Below, piece by piece: positions 1 through 8,221 of a stretch of DNA of 25,407 nucleotides. Position numbers and translations under genes: made by a program. Under the pieces are notes generated by a model. The model had not been told where the DNA came from. It searched no databases and saw only the letters and a program-made list of their open reading frames with translations. How positions within the stretch are numbered: position 1 is the stretch's first letter; each line of letters begins with the position of its first letter. The DNA is from RGIG5270 sp045538635 (GTDB lineage Bacteria > Verrucomicrobiota > Lentisphaeria > Victivallales > Victivallaceae): contig JAZSRU010000065.1 of the NCBI GenBank assembly GCA_045538635.1, positions 1-25,407 of the forward strand. The letters are read 5' to 3'.

Positions 1-410
1 ACATGGCTACGATCCGACTTGGCGATAATTGCGGCAATCGCCAGTACGACTCCAATTATCTGTCTGCAATTCAATGACTCATTGAGCAGAAAAACTGAAC
101 ATGGTACAACAAGCGCCAGATTCAACCGGTAAATGGTTGAACAAATACCTGCACTCAAAGTGGTCATGCTCTCTATCAGCATCATATTGCCGACTGCTGA
201 AAAAATGCCGCAGGCAATTCCCCATAACAATGTCTGATGCCAATTTGCACCGGTTTTATCCGGAAAAGTCAGCATCAACAGCGTGCCGACAATTCCTATT
301 GTCATCATAAAAAGACCGCGCGAACGCTCTTTGCGGGCAAAAAATTTGAACAGCAAATCATTTACCGATGAGCATGCCAGACAACAAAATGTAAAAAATA
401 ACCAGCTCAT
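1..410 (-). CDS. EamA/DMT-family permease, partial (3' end off window)
   Basis: I translated this stretch by hand on the minus strand. It opens with ATG at 410 (MSWLFFTFCC...) and stays open for 136 codons to the window edge. It is strongly hydrophobic, with about four to five predicted membrane helices separated by short polar loops. Near residues 88-130 it has the typical end of an EamA repeat: a run containing STIYRLNLAL, then VFLLNESL, then a last helix rich in Ile and Ala. That matches the first half of a ten-helix drug/metabolite transporter of the inner membrane. The start lies 16 nt after the stop of the upstream esterase gene, with GGAAAG about 9 nt before the ATG, so the two are probably co-transcribed. 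The substrate cannot be told; a sugar or metabolite is possible. The second EamA repeat should lie to the left of the window. Confidence 0.8.
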   Translation of the reverse strand, partial: MSWLFFTFCCLACSSVNDLLFKFFARKERSRGLFMMTIGIVGTLLMLTFPDKTGANWHQTLLWGIACGIFSAVGNMMLIESMTTLSAGICSTIYRLNLALVVPCSVFLLNESLNCRQIIGVVLAIAAIIAKSDRSH

Positions 411-426
411 AAAATATATCTTTCCG

Positions 427-2415
427 TCAATCTGTCAAGTGCCAATCATCAGTCCGGAATGGTGATGCCGGCAGTCCCGCACCATTGTAAAGTGAATTTG
501 CAGGATTGCTGCCCCATGCATAACGGACCGCCGCCGGAAATGGAACTGCCGCTGAACTGACCAGGAGCGAATCGCCGTCAATTTCAACTTTATCAGCGAT
601 CTTGAAGCTCAAATCTGTTCCGGCGATGACAAAACTCATCGGCTGGTCATCCTTGAGAGTAAGCCCGTTGTTGTATTTGAATTTTATGCGCATTTTGCCG
701 TTTTCAGCTTCACATCCGCAATAAAGCGGACCAGCAGGAACAACATCACGGCATCGGTAAACATTGTACAAAGCATTGACAGCAAGTCTGAAACCAACAG
801 ATTTTTTATCTTTCGGATGAATATCATCGGCATCGCCGATATCAACAGCACTTGCCATATAAACATTCGGCATATCATCACAAAGTTTGCGTTGGATATC
901 CCGCAGCAATGCCCACGCTGAAAATTCATTAACCGGATAATCAGCATCCTGCCAGCCCGCCAGCTGGACTTGAATGAACGGAAAATCTCCCTGCGCCCAA
1001 TAATAACGCCAGTCATTGATCAGGGTTTTGAGTTTTGCATAATACATATATGAATCAGCCATACATTTTGCATTGCTTTCGCCCTGATACCAAATGACAC
1101 CGCGCATGGCGTATGGTATCAATGGATTTATCATACTGTCAAAAAGAATTGACGGAGTATTGGCATTGCCTGCACCGTAATTCATCATTGCATTTGTATT
1201 GGCAATTCCGAAATCAACTTCAGCAACGGCATTCCATGTTCCGTTAATAGCAATACAATCTTTACCGTCGGCACTTTCAAGTTTGAAATCACTGCTTCTG
1301 CCACAGAAAGCACCGTCGTAAGCAAATGAATAAGCTCTTACAGCAATTACATTTTTGCCGACACGCAGCAAATTGGCAGGAATCTTATAGTTGCGGGCGA
1401 CATTATAACAGCTTGTATCCAGTCCTTCGCCCATGCGTCCGACTTCAACACCATTGCAATAGGTGATATCGGTTTTGTCAATAGCTCCGAACTTGACGAC
1501 GAAATCTTTTTCTGCCTGAGCCGCTGAAAGATAAAATGTTTTACGCGCCCAAATTGCTCCGTTTCCGGCAATTTTCTGGCGTATCCAGCTGCCCGGGACA
1601 TTAAACGGCATCCATTGAGAATCATCAAAATCAAGATTGGCAAATCCCATATCAAATCCACGATTGCCCGGATCAGCAAAATCTGAAAACGCAACCGGAA
1701 CATTTGATTTGGCATTTTCATCCGCACAACTGCTTTGATTGCGCATCTCATCCCATTTCTGAACCAGCGGCACAGTATCCGGATTGCTCATCAACCCGGA
1801 ACGCGAGGTCCATGCTTCTGCGATCGTGCCGCCCCATGCGGAAAGAATAATTCCAACCGGAACATTGAGTTTTTCCTGAATATATTTACCGAACCACGCT
1901 CCGACAGCGGAGCAAAAAGGTGCATTATCCGCGGTCATATACTGCCATTTTGCATTAAACGAAGTTTCAACTTCGCCGCTTGCAACTTGCGGAATATTGA
2001 TAAAACGGAATTTGTCGCCGTTTTGTATTGATGAACAGAATTCTCGTTCCTGCACCCGGGCCGGATGTGAAGGAATTTCCTCCGGAGGTATTGGAATTGC
2101 AAAATTGGAATCATTCAGACGGTATGCCATATTTGATTGTCCTGACGCGAGCCAGACTTCGCCGATAAGAATATCCTCAAGTACAATATTCTCTCCGGTT
2201 GTATCATTGCAAACCTTCAGTACAAATGGTCCACCAGCTTCAACTGCGCCAAAACGCAGCATGAAATCTCCTGCAGCAGAGGATTTGCCGTAAATTTTCT
2301 GACCGCAGAATTCTGCAGAAAGCATTGATAACGGTTCGGTTTTGCCCCAGACGGGAATTGTTTTCTGCTGCTGAAAAACAGCACCGCTTTGGAAAATACT
2401 GGCAAGCTGTAACAT
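427..2415 (-). CDS. Sialate O-acetylesterase-type (SASA) SGNH esterase, intracellular
   Basis: This 662-aa protein belongs to the sialic-acid-specific acetylesterase family, which removes O-acetyl esters from sugars such as 9-O-acetyl sialic acid. Landmarks are GQSNM with the nucleophile Ser about residue 94, LSAWGGT about 192, WYQGESN about 442-448, and DIHP about 531-534 supplying the catalytic Asp and His. A beta-sandwich resembling the GH2 sugar-binding fold is inserted at about 254-381, as is common in the family. I chose ATG 2415, not the longer frame to 2487, because CGGAG lies 6 nt before it and the family normally begins with a segment like LASIFQSGAVFQQ. No signal peptide is visible, so the enzyme should act in the cytoplasm on imported sugar. 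Some relatives act on acetylated plant glycans, so the sialate substrate is an inference. It is followed at once by the EamA permease gene. Confidence 0.88.
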   Translation of the reverse strand: MLQLASIFQSGAVFQQQKTIPVWGKTEPLSMLSAEFCGQKIYGKSSAAGDFMLRFGAVEAGGPFVLKVCNDTTGENIVLEDILIGEVWLASGQSNMAYRLNDSNFAIPIPPEEIPSHPARVQEREFCSSIQNGDKFRFINIPQVASGEVETSFNAKWQYMTADNAPFCSAVGAWFGKYIQEKLNVPVGIILSAWGGTIAEAWTSRSGLMSNPDTVPLVQKWDEMRNQSSCADENAKSNVPVAFSDFADPGNRGFDMGFANLDFDDSQWMPFNVPGSWIRQKIAGNGAIWARKTFYLSAAQAEKDFVVKFGAIDKTDITYCNGVEVGRMGEGLDTSCYNVARNYKIPANLLRVGKNVIAVRAYSFAYDGAFCGRSSDFKLESADGKDCIAINGTWNAVAEVDFGIANTNAMMNYGAGNANTPSILFDSMINPLIPYAMRGVIWYQGESNAKCMADSYMYYAKLKTLINDWRYYWAQGDFPFIQVQLAGWQDADYPVNEFSAWALLRDIQRKLCDDMPNVYMASAVDIGDADDIHPKDKKSVGFRLAVNALYNVYRCRDVVPAGPLYCGCEAENGKMRIKFKYNNGLTLKDDQPMSFVIAGTDLSFKIADKVEIDGDSLLVSSAAVPFPAAVRYAWGSNPANSLYNGAGLPASPFRTDDWHLTD

Positions 2416-2459
2416 TGTAAACTCCGGGTTTGATTGATTATTATTCAAAAATTTACAAT

Positions 2460-2487
2460 AATATACTTCAATTGTGTTCTTTTGCAA
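2460..2487 (-). promoter_or_regulatory. Candidate sigma70-type promoter for the esterase gene
   Basis: On the minus strand TTGCAA (2487-2482) is followed after 16 nt by TATATT (2465-2460), about 45 nt before the esterase start. The -10 matches the consensus in five of six bases and the -35 in four. It also overlaps the alternative long reading frame, which supports the shorter start. This is prediction from sequence only. Confidence 0.4.
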
Positions 2488-2498
2488 CTGCCGGAGAT

Positions 2499-2578
2499 AA
2501 AAAAGTTTGTCTGCTGGAAGTTTATCCTGAAAGTCTATTTGCAGAAATGTTCTGTTCGGATTGATACTTGCAGCAGAC
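2499..2578 (-). terminator. Possible long-loop terminator after the AAC(3)-type gene
   Basis: GTCTGCTG (2578-2571) pairs perfectly with CAGCAGAC (2516-2509). After one mismatch a further AAGT/ACTT pairing (2569-2566 with 2521-2518) extends the stem. The loop is about 44 nt, and the stem is followed by AAAC and six U on the minus strand (2504-2499). It starts 8 nt after the acetyltransferase stop. The large loop makes it weaker than a standard intrinsic terminator. Confidence 0.35.
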
Positions 2579-2586
2579 TTGTGAAT

Positions 2587-3381
2587 TTATTTCAAATCAG
2601 AGAATTTCAGTCCCGGGTATTGTATTGATGCAACACAATCCGGATTGTAGAAAAATTTCGGATCTTCAATCAGGATATTTCTCAGAATATCGAATGTTTG
2701 ACAGCAGTCCATCAGCAGAGAATCCGCATCACCGAATTTTACTTTGCGGACTGCATTTTGTTCAAGCAGGATATCCAATGCCCGGTTGAAATTATCCCAT
2801 TGTGAGCCGAGATGATAATGCATCCTGACAGGATATTCAACACCGTTGCGGTCAATGGAGATAAAATGCAGGTCCTCTTTGGAGAGAATTGCAACATCGG
2901 CCCACTCAATGATGGCATGAATGATGGTCGCGCGGTTGAGAGTTACGCCGATGAGAAGAGCTTTTGCATTTCGCTCCAGCAGTTTACCGAAAGGACCGGA
3001 TTTGTCGAATGATGTCAGGCCTTTTTCATGTCCGCTGACAAAATCTTTTGCATCTTTGCCGCAGGCGGCAAGAGAATGATTGGGATGCAGAGAGCGGTAA
3101 ACATCCGGACGCAGACGGAAAAGTTCAGGAAGCAGTCCGATACAGCTGGGAGTGGTTTTTTCATAATATTTGCAGCTGTTGCATATATTGACTGCGGTAT
3201 AGGAAAATGACGGCAGTACGAGCAGACCGTCTTTGAAAAAGCTGCACAGAGAATTTAAAACGGTATCGGCTTTGCCGTCAACTTCACCGATGCTTTTCAT
3301 GGACGAATGGACGATGACGGTTTCTGTACCGTTGAGCCCCATTGAGTGGAGATCATTTTTAAGAGAGTTGAATGTATGCAT
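2587..3381 (-). CDS. AAC(3)-family N-acetyltransferase
   Basis: This 264-aa protein matches the aminoglycoside 3-N-acetyltransferase (antibiotic_NAT) family in length and motifs. It has VHSS at about 24-27, LPSFSYT at 56-62, RSLHPNHSLAA at 96-106, and the conserved signature N-x-A-T-x-x-H-x-x-E at about 149-159 with His155 and Glu159. Family members transfer an acetyl group from acetyl-CoA to an amine. Many chromosomal ones act in natural-product or sugar metabolism and do not confer drug resistance, so calling this a resistance gene would go too far. The ATG at 3381 is preceded by CCGGAAATTAAAA, a weak ribosome site. It is divergent from the MATE exporter gene and probably a single-gene unit, since a stem with a U-run follows its stop and the next gene has its own promoter-like sequence. 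Confidence 0.85.
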   Translation of the reverse strand: MHTFNSLKNDLHSMGLNGTETVIVHSSMKSIGEVDGKADTVLNSLCSFFKDGLLVLPSFSYTAVNICNSCKYYEKTTPSCIGLLPELFRLRPDVYRSLHPNHSLAACGKDAKDFVSGHEKGLTSFDKSGPFGKLLERNAKALLIGVTLNRATIIHAIIEWADVAILSKEDLHFISIDRNGVEYPVRMHYHLGSQWDNFNRALDILLEQNAVRKVKFGDADSLLMDCCQTFDILRNILIEDPKFFYNPDCVASIQYPGLKFSDLK

Positions 3382-3417
3382 TTTTAATTTCCGGATGTTA
3401 GATTTTTATTTTTCCTT

Positions 3418-3445
3418 AATATAGTACATGCAATAGATAATACAA
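3418..3445 (-). promoter_or_regulatory. Candidate promoter for the AAC(3)-type gene
   Basis: Minus-strand TTGTAT (3445-3440), a 16-nt spacer, then TATATT (3423-3418), in an A+T-rich divergent intergenic region about 37 nt before the start codon. The spacing and -10 sequence are the same as in the other two candidates in this part of the window. Confidence 0.4.
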
Positions 3446-3494
3446 ATTATTTTCTTGAAGAATAAAAAAATATATGGTTTATTTTTTGAGGGTA

Positions 3495-3522
3495 TTGTTT
3501 TTCTTTCAAAATGAAGTATATT
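3495..3522 (+). promoter_or_regulatory. Candidate promoter for the MATE gene
   Basis: Plus-strand TTGTTT (3495-3500), a 16-nt spacer, then TATATT (3517-3522), about 43 nt before the MATE start. The divergent pair of promoters is separated by about 50 bp of A+T-rich sequence. Confidence 0.4.
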
Positions 3523-3565
3523 ACCTGAAACAGAAATAATTACCTTTATTGGAATTTTCGGAAAA

Positions 3566-4954
3566 ATGAATGATGTAAAAAAATACAAAATCGATATGTG
3601 CCATGGGCCGTTGTCCGGCAAAATCATTCGATTTGCTATCCCATTGATGATGGCAAATCTTTTAACCTTGATGTTTCATGCCGCAGATTTGATCGTTCTC
3701 GGTCAGTTTGCAGACAGTAAATCCATGGCGGCGGTCGGAGCTGCTCCGGCTTTCACCAATCTGCTGCTCAATCTTTTCTGGGGGGTAAGTGCCGGTATAA
3801 ATGTGCTGGTCGCCCGTTTTACCGGAGCCAAAGATTCCAAAAATGTTTCGCGGACTGTTCATACAGCGGCGGCTATCGGTTGCTACGGCGGTATTTTTAT
3901 GACCGTATTGGGATTGGTCATTACCAAACCGGTTTTGCGTATGATGATGGTTCCGGATGAAATTATGGATCAGGCGGCTTTGTATATGTGGATTTGGTGT
4001 CTTGGAATACCGTTTATGATTTTTTACAGTTTCGGCAGTGCGGTACTCCGTTCGATCGGAGATACCAAAAGGCCGCTGATATTCATGGTCATTGCCGGTA
4101 TTGTCAATGTGGTTTTGAACATGATATTTGTTATCTGTTTCAAGTGGGATGTTGCCGGTGTTGCTGTTGCGACAAAACTTTCAAATGTCCTCTCTGCGGT
4201 GCTTGTTTTTTATGCGTTGAAAAGGACCGGCGGTGCATATGCTGTCACATGGCGCAAGTTCCGTATTACATGGCCCATCCTGAAAGAGATGTTGATGCTG
4301 GGATTGCCGTCCGGTGTGCAGGGAATGCTTTTCTCTGTTTCCAATATTATCATCCAGTCATCAATCAATAAATTCGGTGCGTATGCAATCGCCGGAAGTA
4401 CAGCTGCATTGCAGCTTGAGGGTATGGTGCATACTTCATTTACCGCATTGGCATTGGCGGTTGTGAGCTTTGTCGGGCAGAATCACGGTGCAAAAAAATA
4501 CAAGCGTATCATGCGCAGTATTCTGTTGTGTATGACGTATGCTGTATCGTTGTCATGCATACTTATTGCAGTATTCCATATTTTCAAACGGCCGCTGCTG
4601 GCGATATTCAATCCTGATCCTAAAGTTATTGAATGGGGACTTATCCGTATCAATTATCAGATGACATTTTATTTTTTGCTGGCATTGATGGAAGTAATTT
4701 CCGGCTCCTTGAGAGGGCTTGGGTATGCATTCGGACCTACTATAGTAACTTTGATGGGAGCGTGCGTATTCCGTGTATTCTGGGTATTTTTCATATTCCC
4801 TCACTACGGCACGATGGAAAATCTGATGTTGTCATATCCTGTGTCATGGACATTGGTCTGCCTGGTAAACGGGGTGATGCTGTTTGTCATTTGCCGCCGT
4901 ATGCTCAAGCGCGCCAAGGCGCGTCAATTTGATGATCTGACCGTCAAAAAATAA
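3566..4954 (+). CDS. MATE-family efflux transporter
   Basis: This 462-aa, very hydrophobic protein has the length and repeat pattern of the 12-helix multidrug and toxin extrusion family. Early in the sequence are GPLSGKIIRFAIPLMMANLL and LFWGVSAGINVLVARFTGAKD, the family's typical first and second helices with the conserved G-A-K-D turn. The second half has the matching LGLPSGVQG and VVSFVGQNHGAKK segments. It would sit in the inner membrane and export cationic or toxic small molecules in exchange for Na+ or H+; the substrate cannot be told from sequence. ATG 3566 follows TCGGAAAA; the next Met is at residue 11. It is the only rightward gene of the window, convergent with the PHP gene, and its stop lies 3 bp before the inverted-repeat-bounded segment. 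Confidence 0.92.
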   Translation: MNDVKKYKIDMCHGPLSGKIIRFAIPLMMANLLTLMFHAADLIVLGQFADSKSMAAVGAAPAFTNLLLNLFWGVSAGINVLVARFTGAKDSKNVSRTVHTAAAIGCYGGIFMTVLGLVITKPVLRMMMVPDEIMDQAALYMWIWCLGIPFMIFYSFGSAVLRSIGDTKRPLIFMVIAGIVNVVLNMIFVICFKWDVAGVAVATKLSNVLSAVLVFYALKRTGGAYAVTWRKFRITWPILKEMLMLGLPSGVQGMLFSVSNIIIQSSINKFGAYAIAGSTAALQLEGMVHTSFTALALAVVSFVGQNHGAKKYKRIMRSILLCMTYAVSLSCILIAVFHIFKRPLLAIFNPDPKVIEWGLIRINYQMTFYFLLALMEVISGSLRGLGYAFGPTIVTLMGACVFRVFWVFFIFPHYGTMENLMLSYPVSWTLVCLVNGVMLFVICRRMLKRAKARQFDDLTVKK

Positions 4955-4957
4955 TTG

Positions 4958-5283
4958 GCTCTGTACTAAAGATAATTAAAAAAATTGAGGGGTTTGGGGT
5001 ATGGTATTTTTCGTAAGCAAAATACGGGGCGTTTCATCGCCTTTTATTTGCTATCGCTTTGGCAAAATCTCAAAGTATATTTTTACTTTTGAATATGCTA
5101 ATGCGACAGCATACAAAAAGAGAGCTTGCTCTCCCCCAATTATGGCTAATCGCGGTCGCAAATAATGCCTGACACCACCCAGCCGCTTCTACTCTCGCGC
5201 CAGCGTAATAAAGGGGCGGGTGGAACGCCGGGGCGGCGCAAGTCCCTTTGCAATAAAAAATCAGTCTGCGTTTAGTACTCAGC
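4958..5283. repeat. Non-coding segment bounded by 13-bp imperfect inverted repeats (MITE-like candidate)
   Basis: This gap between two convergent genes holds no believable gene. Its ends form an inverted repeat: GCTCTGTACTAAA at 4958-4970, and the reverse complement of 5271-5283 reads GCTGAGTACTAAA, 11 of 13 identical with a perfect 8-bp core (GTACTAAA/TTTAGTAC). The inside is patchy in composition: an A+T-rich left half, then a G+C-rich right part around 5160-5250. About 326 bp with terminal inverted repeats and no transposase is what a small non-autonomous element looks like. I could not find a clear target-site duplication, so an ordinary intergenic region with a chance repeat remains possible. 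Confidence 0.4.
5115..5133 (-). terminator. Possible intrinsic terminator for the PHP gene
   Basis: On the minus strand GAGAG-CAAG-CTCTC (5133-5120) is directly followed by five U (5119-5115). The stem is short and lies about 160 nt beyond the PHP stop codon, inside the inverted-repeat-bounded segment. Confidence 0.35.
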
Positions 5284-5295
5284 TAAAAGAAATAA

Positions 5296-6168
5296 TTATT
5301 CAAAGAAGTATTTGATATCGTCATCTTTGAAGCCGTATGCATCCAGCAGCATTTCTGCCGCAGAAAACATGAATGGTGCATAATGTGGTGAATGTTGATC
5401 CGAACCGATCGTGAATTTAACACCTGCTTCGCGCCATTGAGCCATGAGGTTCCAGTAGTATTTGCGGGCTTTTTCCGGATGTGCGGGAGAGAGCATGACC
5501 GCGAGATTCAATTCGGCGCATTTGTTGTTTTTGATGAGAGCTTCAGCGAGCTTGTCATTGTAATTTTGCGGAATGTTCCATATTGCTTCAAAATCTTTGT
5601 GCGCATTGTCGCGGTTGCCGATTGGATACCAGTTGCCGGCGGCAAGTTCGATGGCATCCCACGGGTGAGCCAGAATATCAACGAGCGGATTTTCCACAAG
5701 AGCCATTTGCTGACGGAAAAAGTCTTCATACGCCGCCTCGCGTGCAGCTTCGGAATAAAGCGGCCAATGCACGCCGCCGATAACATATTCAATTCCGAGA
5801 TTTTCAATATCTTCTGCCGTTATTCCGATACATACCGGACTGTCGGACGGGCCCTTTTCAAAACGGATGCCGTAAACAGGATCGTCAAAAAAACGGACAT
5901 AATCCCCGCGTTTGATTTTATCGGTTTCCCATTCTGAAACACCGCTTACCTCTACTCCGAAGTGAAAATTTGCCGGACGCTTATAGCAGAGAAAATCATT
6001 TCTTGCTCCCTGAATATCGCAGAGGTTGTAAGAGGTATGCAAATGGTCGCTCAAACCGAATTCGGTCATACCGAGAGAAGTCATTTCTTTTTGAATGTCA
6101 GCGAGAGTTGCACATGCTGAATCGCATGAATGAGAAGAGTGTATATGGAGATTCTGTCTTATTTTCAT
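5296..6168 (-). CDS. PHP-domain metal-dependent phosphoesterase (histidinol-phosphatase-like)
   Basis: A 290-aa protein with the full metal-ligand set of the PHP fold: H8-x-H10, SDHLH at 40-44, Glu73 in GVEVSG, His134 in IGGVHW, His168 in DILAHP, Glu219, and D257-x-H259 in GSDQH. PHP enzymes hydrolyse phosphate esters with a two- or three-metal site; histidinol phosphatase is one member, but the exact substrate here is unknown. I start it at ATG 6168, which has AAGGA 8 nt upstream. The frame stays open to 6537 but that extension would cross both a promoter-like sequence and the strong terminator at 6238-6270 and looks like unrelated sequence. It has no signal peptide. It is separated from the large cluster by that terminator and probably has its own transcript. 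Confidence 0.87.
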   Translation of the reverse strand: MKIRQNLHIHSSHSCDSACATLADIQKEMTSLGMTEFGLSDHLHTSYNLCDIQGARNDFLCYKRPANFHFGVEVSGVSEWETDKIKRGDYVRFFDDPVYGIRFEKGPSDSPVCIGITAEDIENLGIEYVIGGVHWPLYSEAAREAAYEDFFRQQMALVENPLVDILAHPWDAIELAAGNWYPIGNRDNAHKDFEAIWNIPQNYNDKLAEALIKNNKCAELNLAVMLSPAHPEKARKYYWNLMAQWREAGVKFTIGSDQHSPHYAPFMFSAAEMLLDAYGFKDDDIKYFFE

Positions 6169-6197
6169 TTTTGGTTCCTTTATTGAAATGCTGACAG

Positions 6198-6226
6198 AAA
6201 ATAGCACAGCTTTGTTCAAATGTAAA
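6198..6226 (-). promoter_or_regulatory. Candidate sigma70-type promoter for the PHP gene
   Basis: Minus-strand TTTACA (6226-6221), exactly 17 nt, then TATTTT (6203-6198), about 30 nt before the PHP start and just downstream of the cluster terminator. The -35 fits five of six bases, the -10 four of six. Confidence 0.5.
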
Positions 6227-6237
6227 GTTTTTTGCAT

Positions 6238-6270
6238 AAAAAAAACCGGATATTTTGCAATATCCGGTTT
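6238..6270 (-). terminator. Strong intrinsic terminator ending the large cluster
   Basis: AAACCGGATATT and its exact reverse complement form a perfect 12-bp stem (6243-6254 with 6259-6270). In the minus-strand RNA the loop reads GCAA, a GNRA-type tetraloop, and eight U overlap and follow the stem base (6245-6238). It begins 14 nt after the stop of the last cluster gene. Confidence 0.9.
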
Positions 6271-6284
6271 GGGGAGTTTGAGTT

Positions 6285-8201
6285 TTATGCCAGCTTGAGA
6301 ATGATCGGCAAGCTTGAAAGCAATGCTTCCTGAATATAGATAACACCGTTTTCGGTGCGGAATTTGACATCCTGCCATTCGCCGGAAGCAGCAAGAACTT
6401 TGATGCTTGCGGGAGCTTTTTTGCAGACGAAGGGGATTTCTTTGATCGCATCGTAGCTCAAGTTGATGAGCGCGGCAAGTATTGAACCGTCGGGCAGTTC
6501 GCCGCAGCGGAACATGATATCCTGATCTTCGGAGCATTTGACGGGAATGTCGGCGGTTTCATCACAGACATTTTCCAGCCATGTTTTGCGGGCGGGATCG
6601 AGGGTGTAATAATCTCCTTTGATGGGTTCACACCAGACAAAGACGAGTTTTCCGTTTTTGTTGCGGTATTTTGTCATGCCGGGAGCAATGACATCGACAT
6701 TTGCGGCACCTGCAAACGGGGGTTTGACCAGTTCTGTAACAGCTTCTGCCCCTTCAGCGGGGATGAGCAAGCGGGTTGCAGAAGTGATGAGGTGGCGCAT
6801 TTTCAGAGTGCTGCCGACTACGCGTTCATAAGAGAAGTGCGGCACGGTGCCGAGTTCGACGCCGAGATATTCGCCGTAGCCGCGGTCAATGAGCATTTGA
6901 GCTGCAACAGAGTCGAGGATGAGGTTCTTTTTGACGATTTCATCCAGTTCTGCATCGGTGAAATGTTTGACCATATCGGAGCCGAGCATGAAACATTCGG
7001 CTTCGGGATCATTGACTTCACGGAAAGAGAAGGAGATGCCGAGTTCACCGACGACGGAGCAGAACCATTCGGGATTGGTGAAATAATCGGGATATTCCAG
7101 CGGAGTGAATTCTTTTTCCAGATTGACGAGGGGGATTGAAACGCCTTTCCAGCGGATGTTTTCAGCGACTTCGGTGAGAGTGTCATAGAAAGGCATAAAT
7201 TCTTTCATCTGTTTTTCGTAGCGGACATTTTCCTGACCTTCAGCGAAGTTGATGAAGTTTTCGATCCATGTTTTTGAACCTTTGAGACCGCTCAGAATGG
7301 CATTGGTCAGATGTGTGTGCAGACCGGCACAGGTCTGACTGTAACGGTGCTGGGGATAGGTATCGGATTCATCGAGGATGAATTTGACACTACCGCAGGC
7401 TTTCTGCATGAGAGCGGTTTTGTAAACATTTTGCGGATAGTCGAGGGCAAAAGTTCTGCCGTAGAAAGCATTGCCGACACGGATAAAGGGTTCAGTGTTG
7501 GGGCCTGCGGCGGCGAGAGCCATGCGTTCAAACATCAGATGTTCGCGGCCGGGGCCGGAAATTCCGCACGGAATTGACGGATTGACGCTGTCAATGGCTT
7601 TGCGGATGCGGGCGCAGAATGCTTCGATGGAGTCGCGGCGGACTTTTTCAAATTCCTTCATGATGGGATCATCTTTTTTGGCATGAGTTACCAGTTCGAT
7701 GAGTTCCTCCTGAGTGTATTGCTTTGAAAATTTGGCGCGGTGCAGGGGGCAGAAACATTCGATTTTGTCATTGTCCAGCAGGCGGGTATCATCGTCAAGC
7801 AGGAAAGTTGCGGGATTGTGCTGAGCCAGTCCGGTGATGGTGAATTCGCAGTATTTGAGGAAGTTTTCATCAAGCGGACACATTCTGCCTCTGGTTTTGC
7901 CGGTGTGGTTGATAGTCGGCTGGAAGAGGTGAACGGATGGTGATGATGAACTCCATCCGTGTCCGAAAAATGCCTGAATGAGGATGCCGAGTTCGATATC
8001 GGTATCTTTGAGTCCTTCCTTGAGTTCACCGAAAGCTTTGATGAAGCTTTTGGGCTTGAGGTAGGGATCATCGCCCTCGGGATTGAGAGTCATGCTGCAC
8101 ATCAGGAGTTTCATTCCTGTTGCTTCGCTGTAACGTTTGTATTCAGCCGCCATTCTTTTGACATCAGACGGCATGAACGGCATGATGTTGTAAAATTTCA
8201 T
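6285..8201 (-). CDS. Cytoplasmic TIM-barrel glycoside-hydrolase-like protein with GH42-like trimerisation domain
   Basis: This 638-aa protein is not one I can place in a named family. Its layout resembles the GH42 class: a probable (beta/alpha)8 barrel at about 1-345; an alpha/beta domain at about 352-449, with CFMLGSD and LILDSVAAQMLIDRGYGEYLGV, typical of the beta-galactosidase trimerisation fold; then a beta-rich C-terminus. Acidic candidates for catalysis lie at strand ends: FLLDDDTRL (136-138) and FILDESDTYP (Asp277, Glu278). There is no signal peptide, so it should act in the cytoplasm on imported oligosaccharides. AAAGGAA lies about 8 nt before ATG 8201, and only 20 nt separate it from the preceding secreted paralogue, so it is the last gene of the cluster, followed by the terminator. 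The true substrate and catalytic residues are not known. Confidence 0.75.
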   Translation of the reverse strand: MKFYNIMPFMPSDVKRMAAEYKRYSEATGMKLLMCSMTLNPEGDDPYLKPKSFIKAFGELKEGLKDTDIELGILIQAFFGHGWSSSSPSVHLFQPTINHTGKTRGRMCPLDENFLKYCEFTITGLAQHNPATFLLDDDTRLLDNDKIECFCPLHRAKFSKQYTQEELIELVTHAKKDDPIMKEFEKVRRDSIEAFCARIRKAIDSVNPSIPCGISGPGREHLMFERMALAAAGPNTEPFIRVGNAFYGRTFALDYPQNVYKTALMQKACGSVKFILDESDTYPQHRYSQTCAGLHTHLTNAILSGLKGSKTWIENFINFAEGQENVRYEKQMKEFMPFYDTLTEVAENIRWKGVSIPLVNLEKEFTPLEYPDYFTNPEWFCSVVGELGISFSFREVNDPEAECFMLGSDMVKHFTDAELDEIVKKNLILDSVAAQMLIDRGYGEYLGVELGTVPHFSYERVVGSTLKMRHLITSATRLLIPAEGAEAVTELVKPPFAGAANVDVIAPGMTKYRNKNGKLVFVWCEPIKGDYYTLDPARKTWLENVCDETADIPVKCSEDQDIMFRCGELPDGSILAALINLSYDAIKEIPFVCKKAPASIKVLAASGEWQDVKFRTENGVIYIQEALLSSLPIILKLA

Positions 8202-8221
8202 GTGTTATTCCTTTCCTTAAA

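Noticed and set aside
2416..2487. Longer start for the esterase at 2487
   Set aside because: The extra 24 residues overlap a candidate promoter and match nothing in the family; ATG 2415 has CGGAG 6 nt upstream.
2587..3381. Aminoglycoside resistance gene
   Set aside because: The family match is good, but many chromosomal members do not act on drugs, and there is no resistance context such as an integron or transposon.
5004..5025. Inverted repeat GTATTTT/AAAATAC as a terminator of the MATE gene
   Set aside because: The stem is A+T-rich with an 8-nt loop, and no U-run follows on the plus strand.
6169..6537. N-terminal extension of the PHP gene to 6537
   Set aside because: It overlaps the end of the hydrolase gene, crosses the strong terminator and the promoter-like sequence, and does not look like PHP-family sequence. 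ATG 6168 has a good ribosome site and starts directly at the metal-binding motif.
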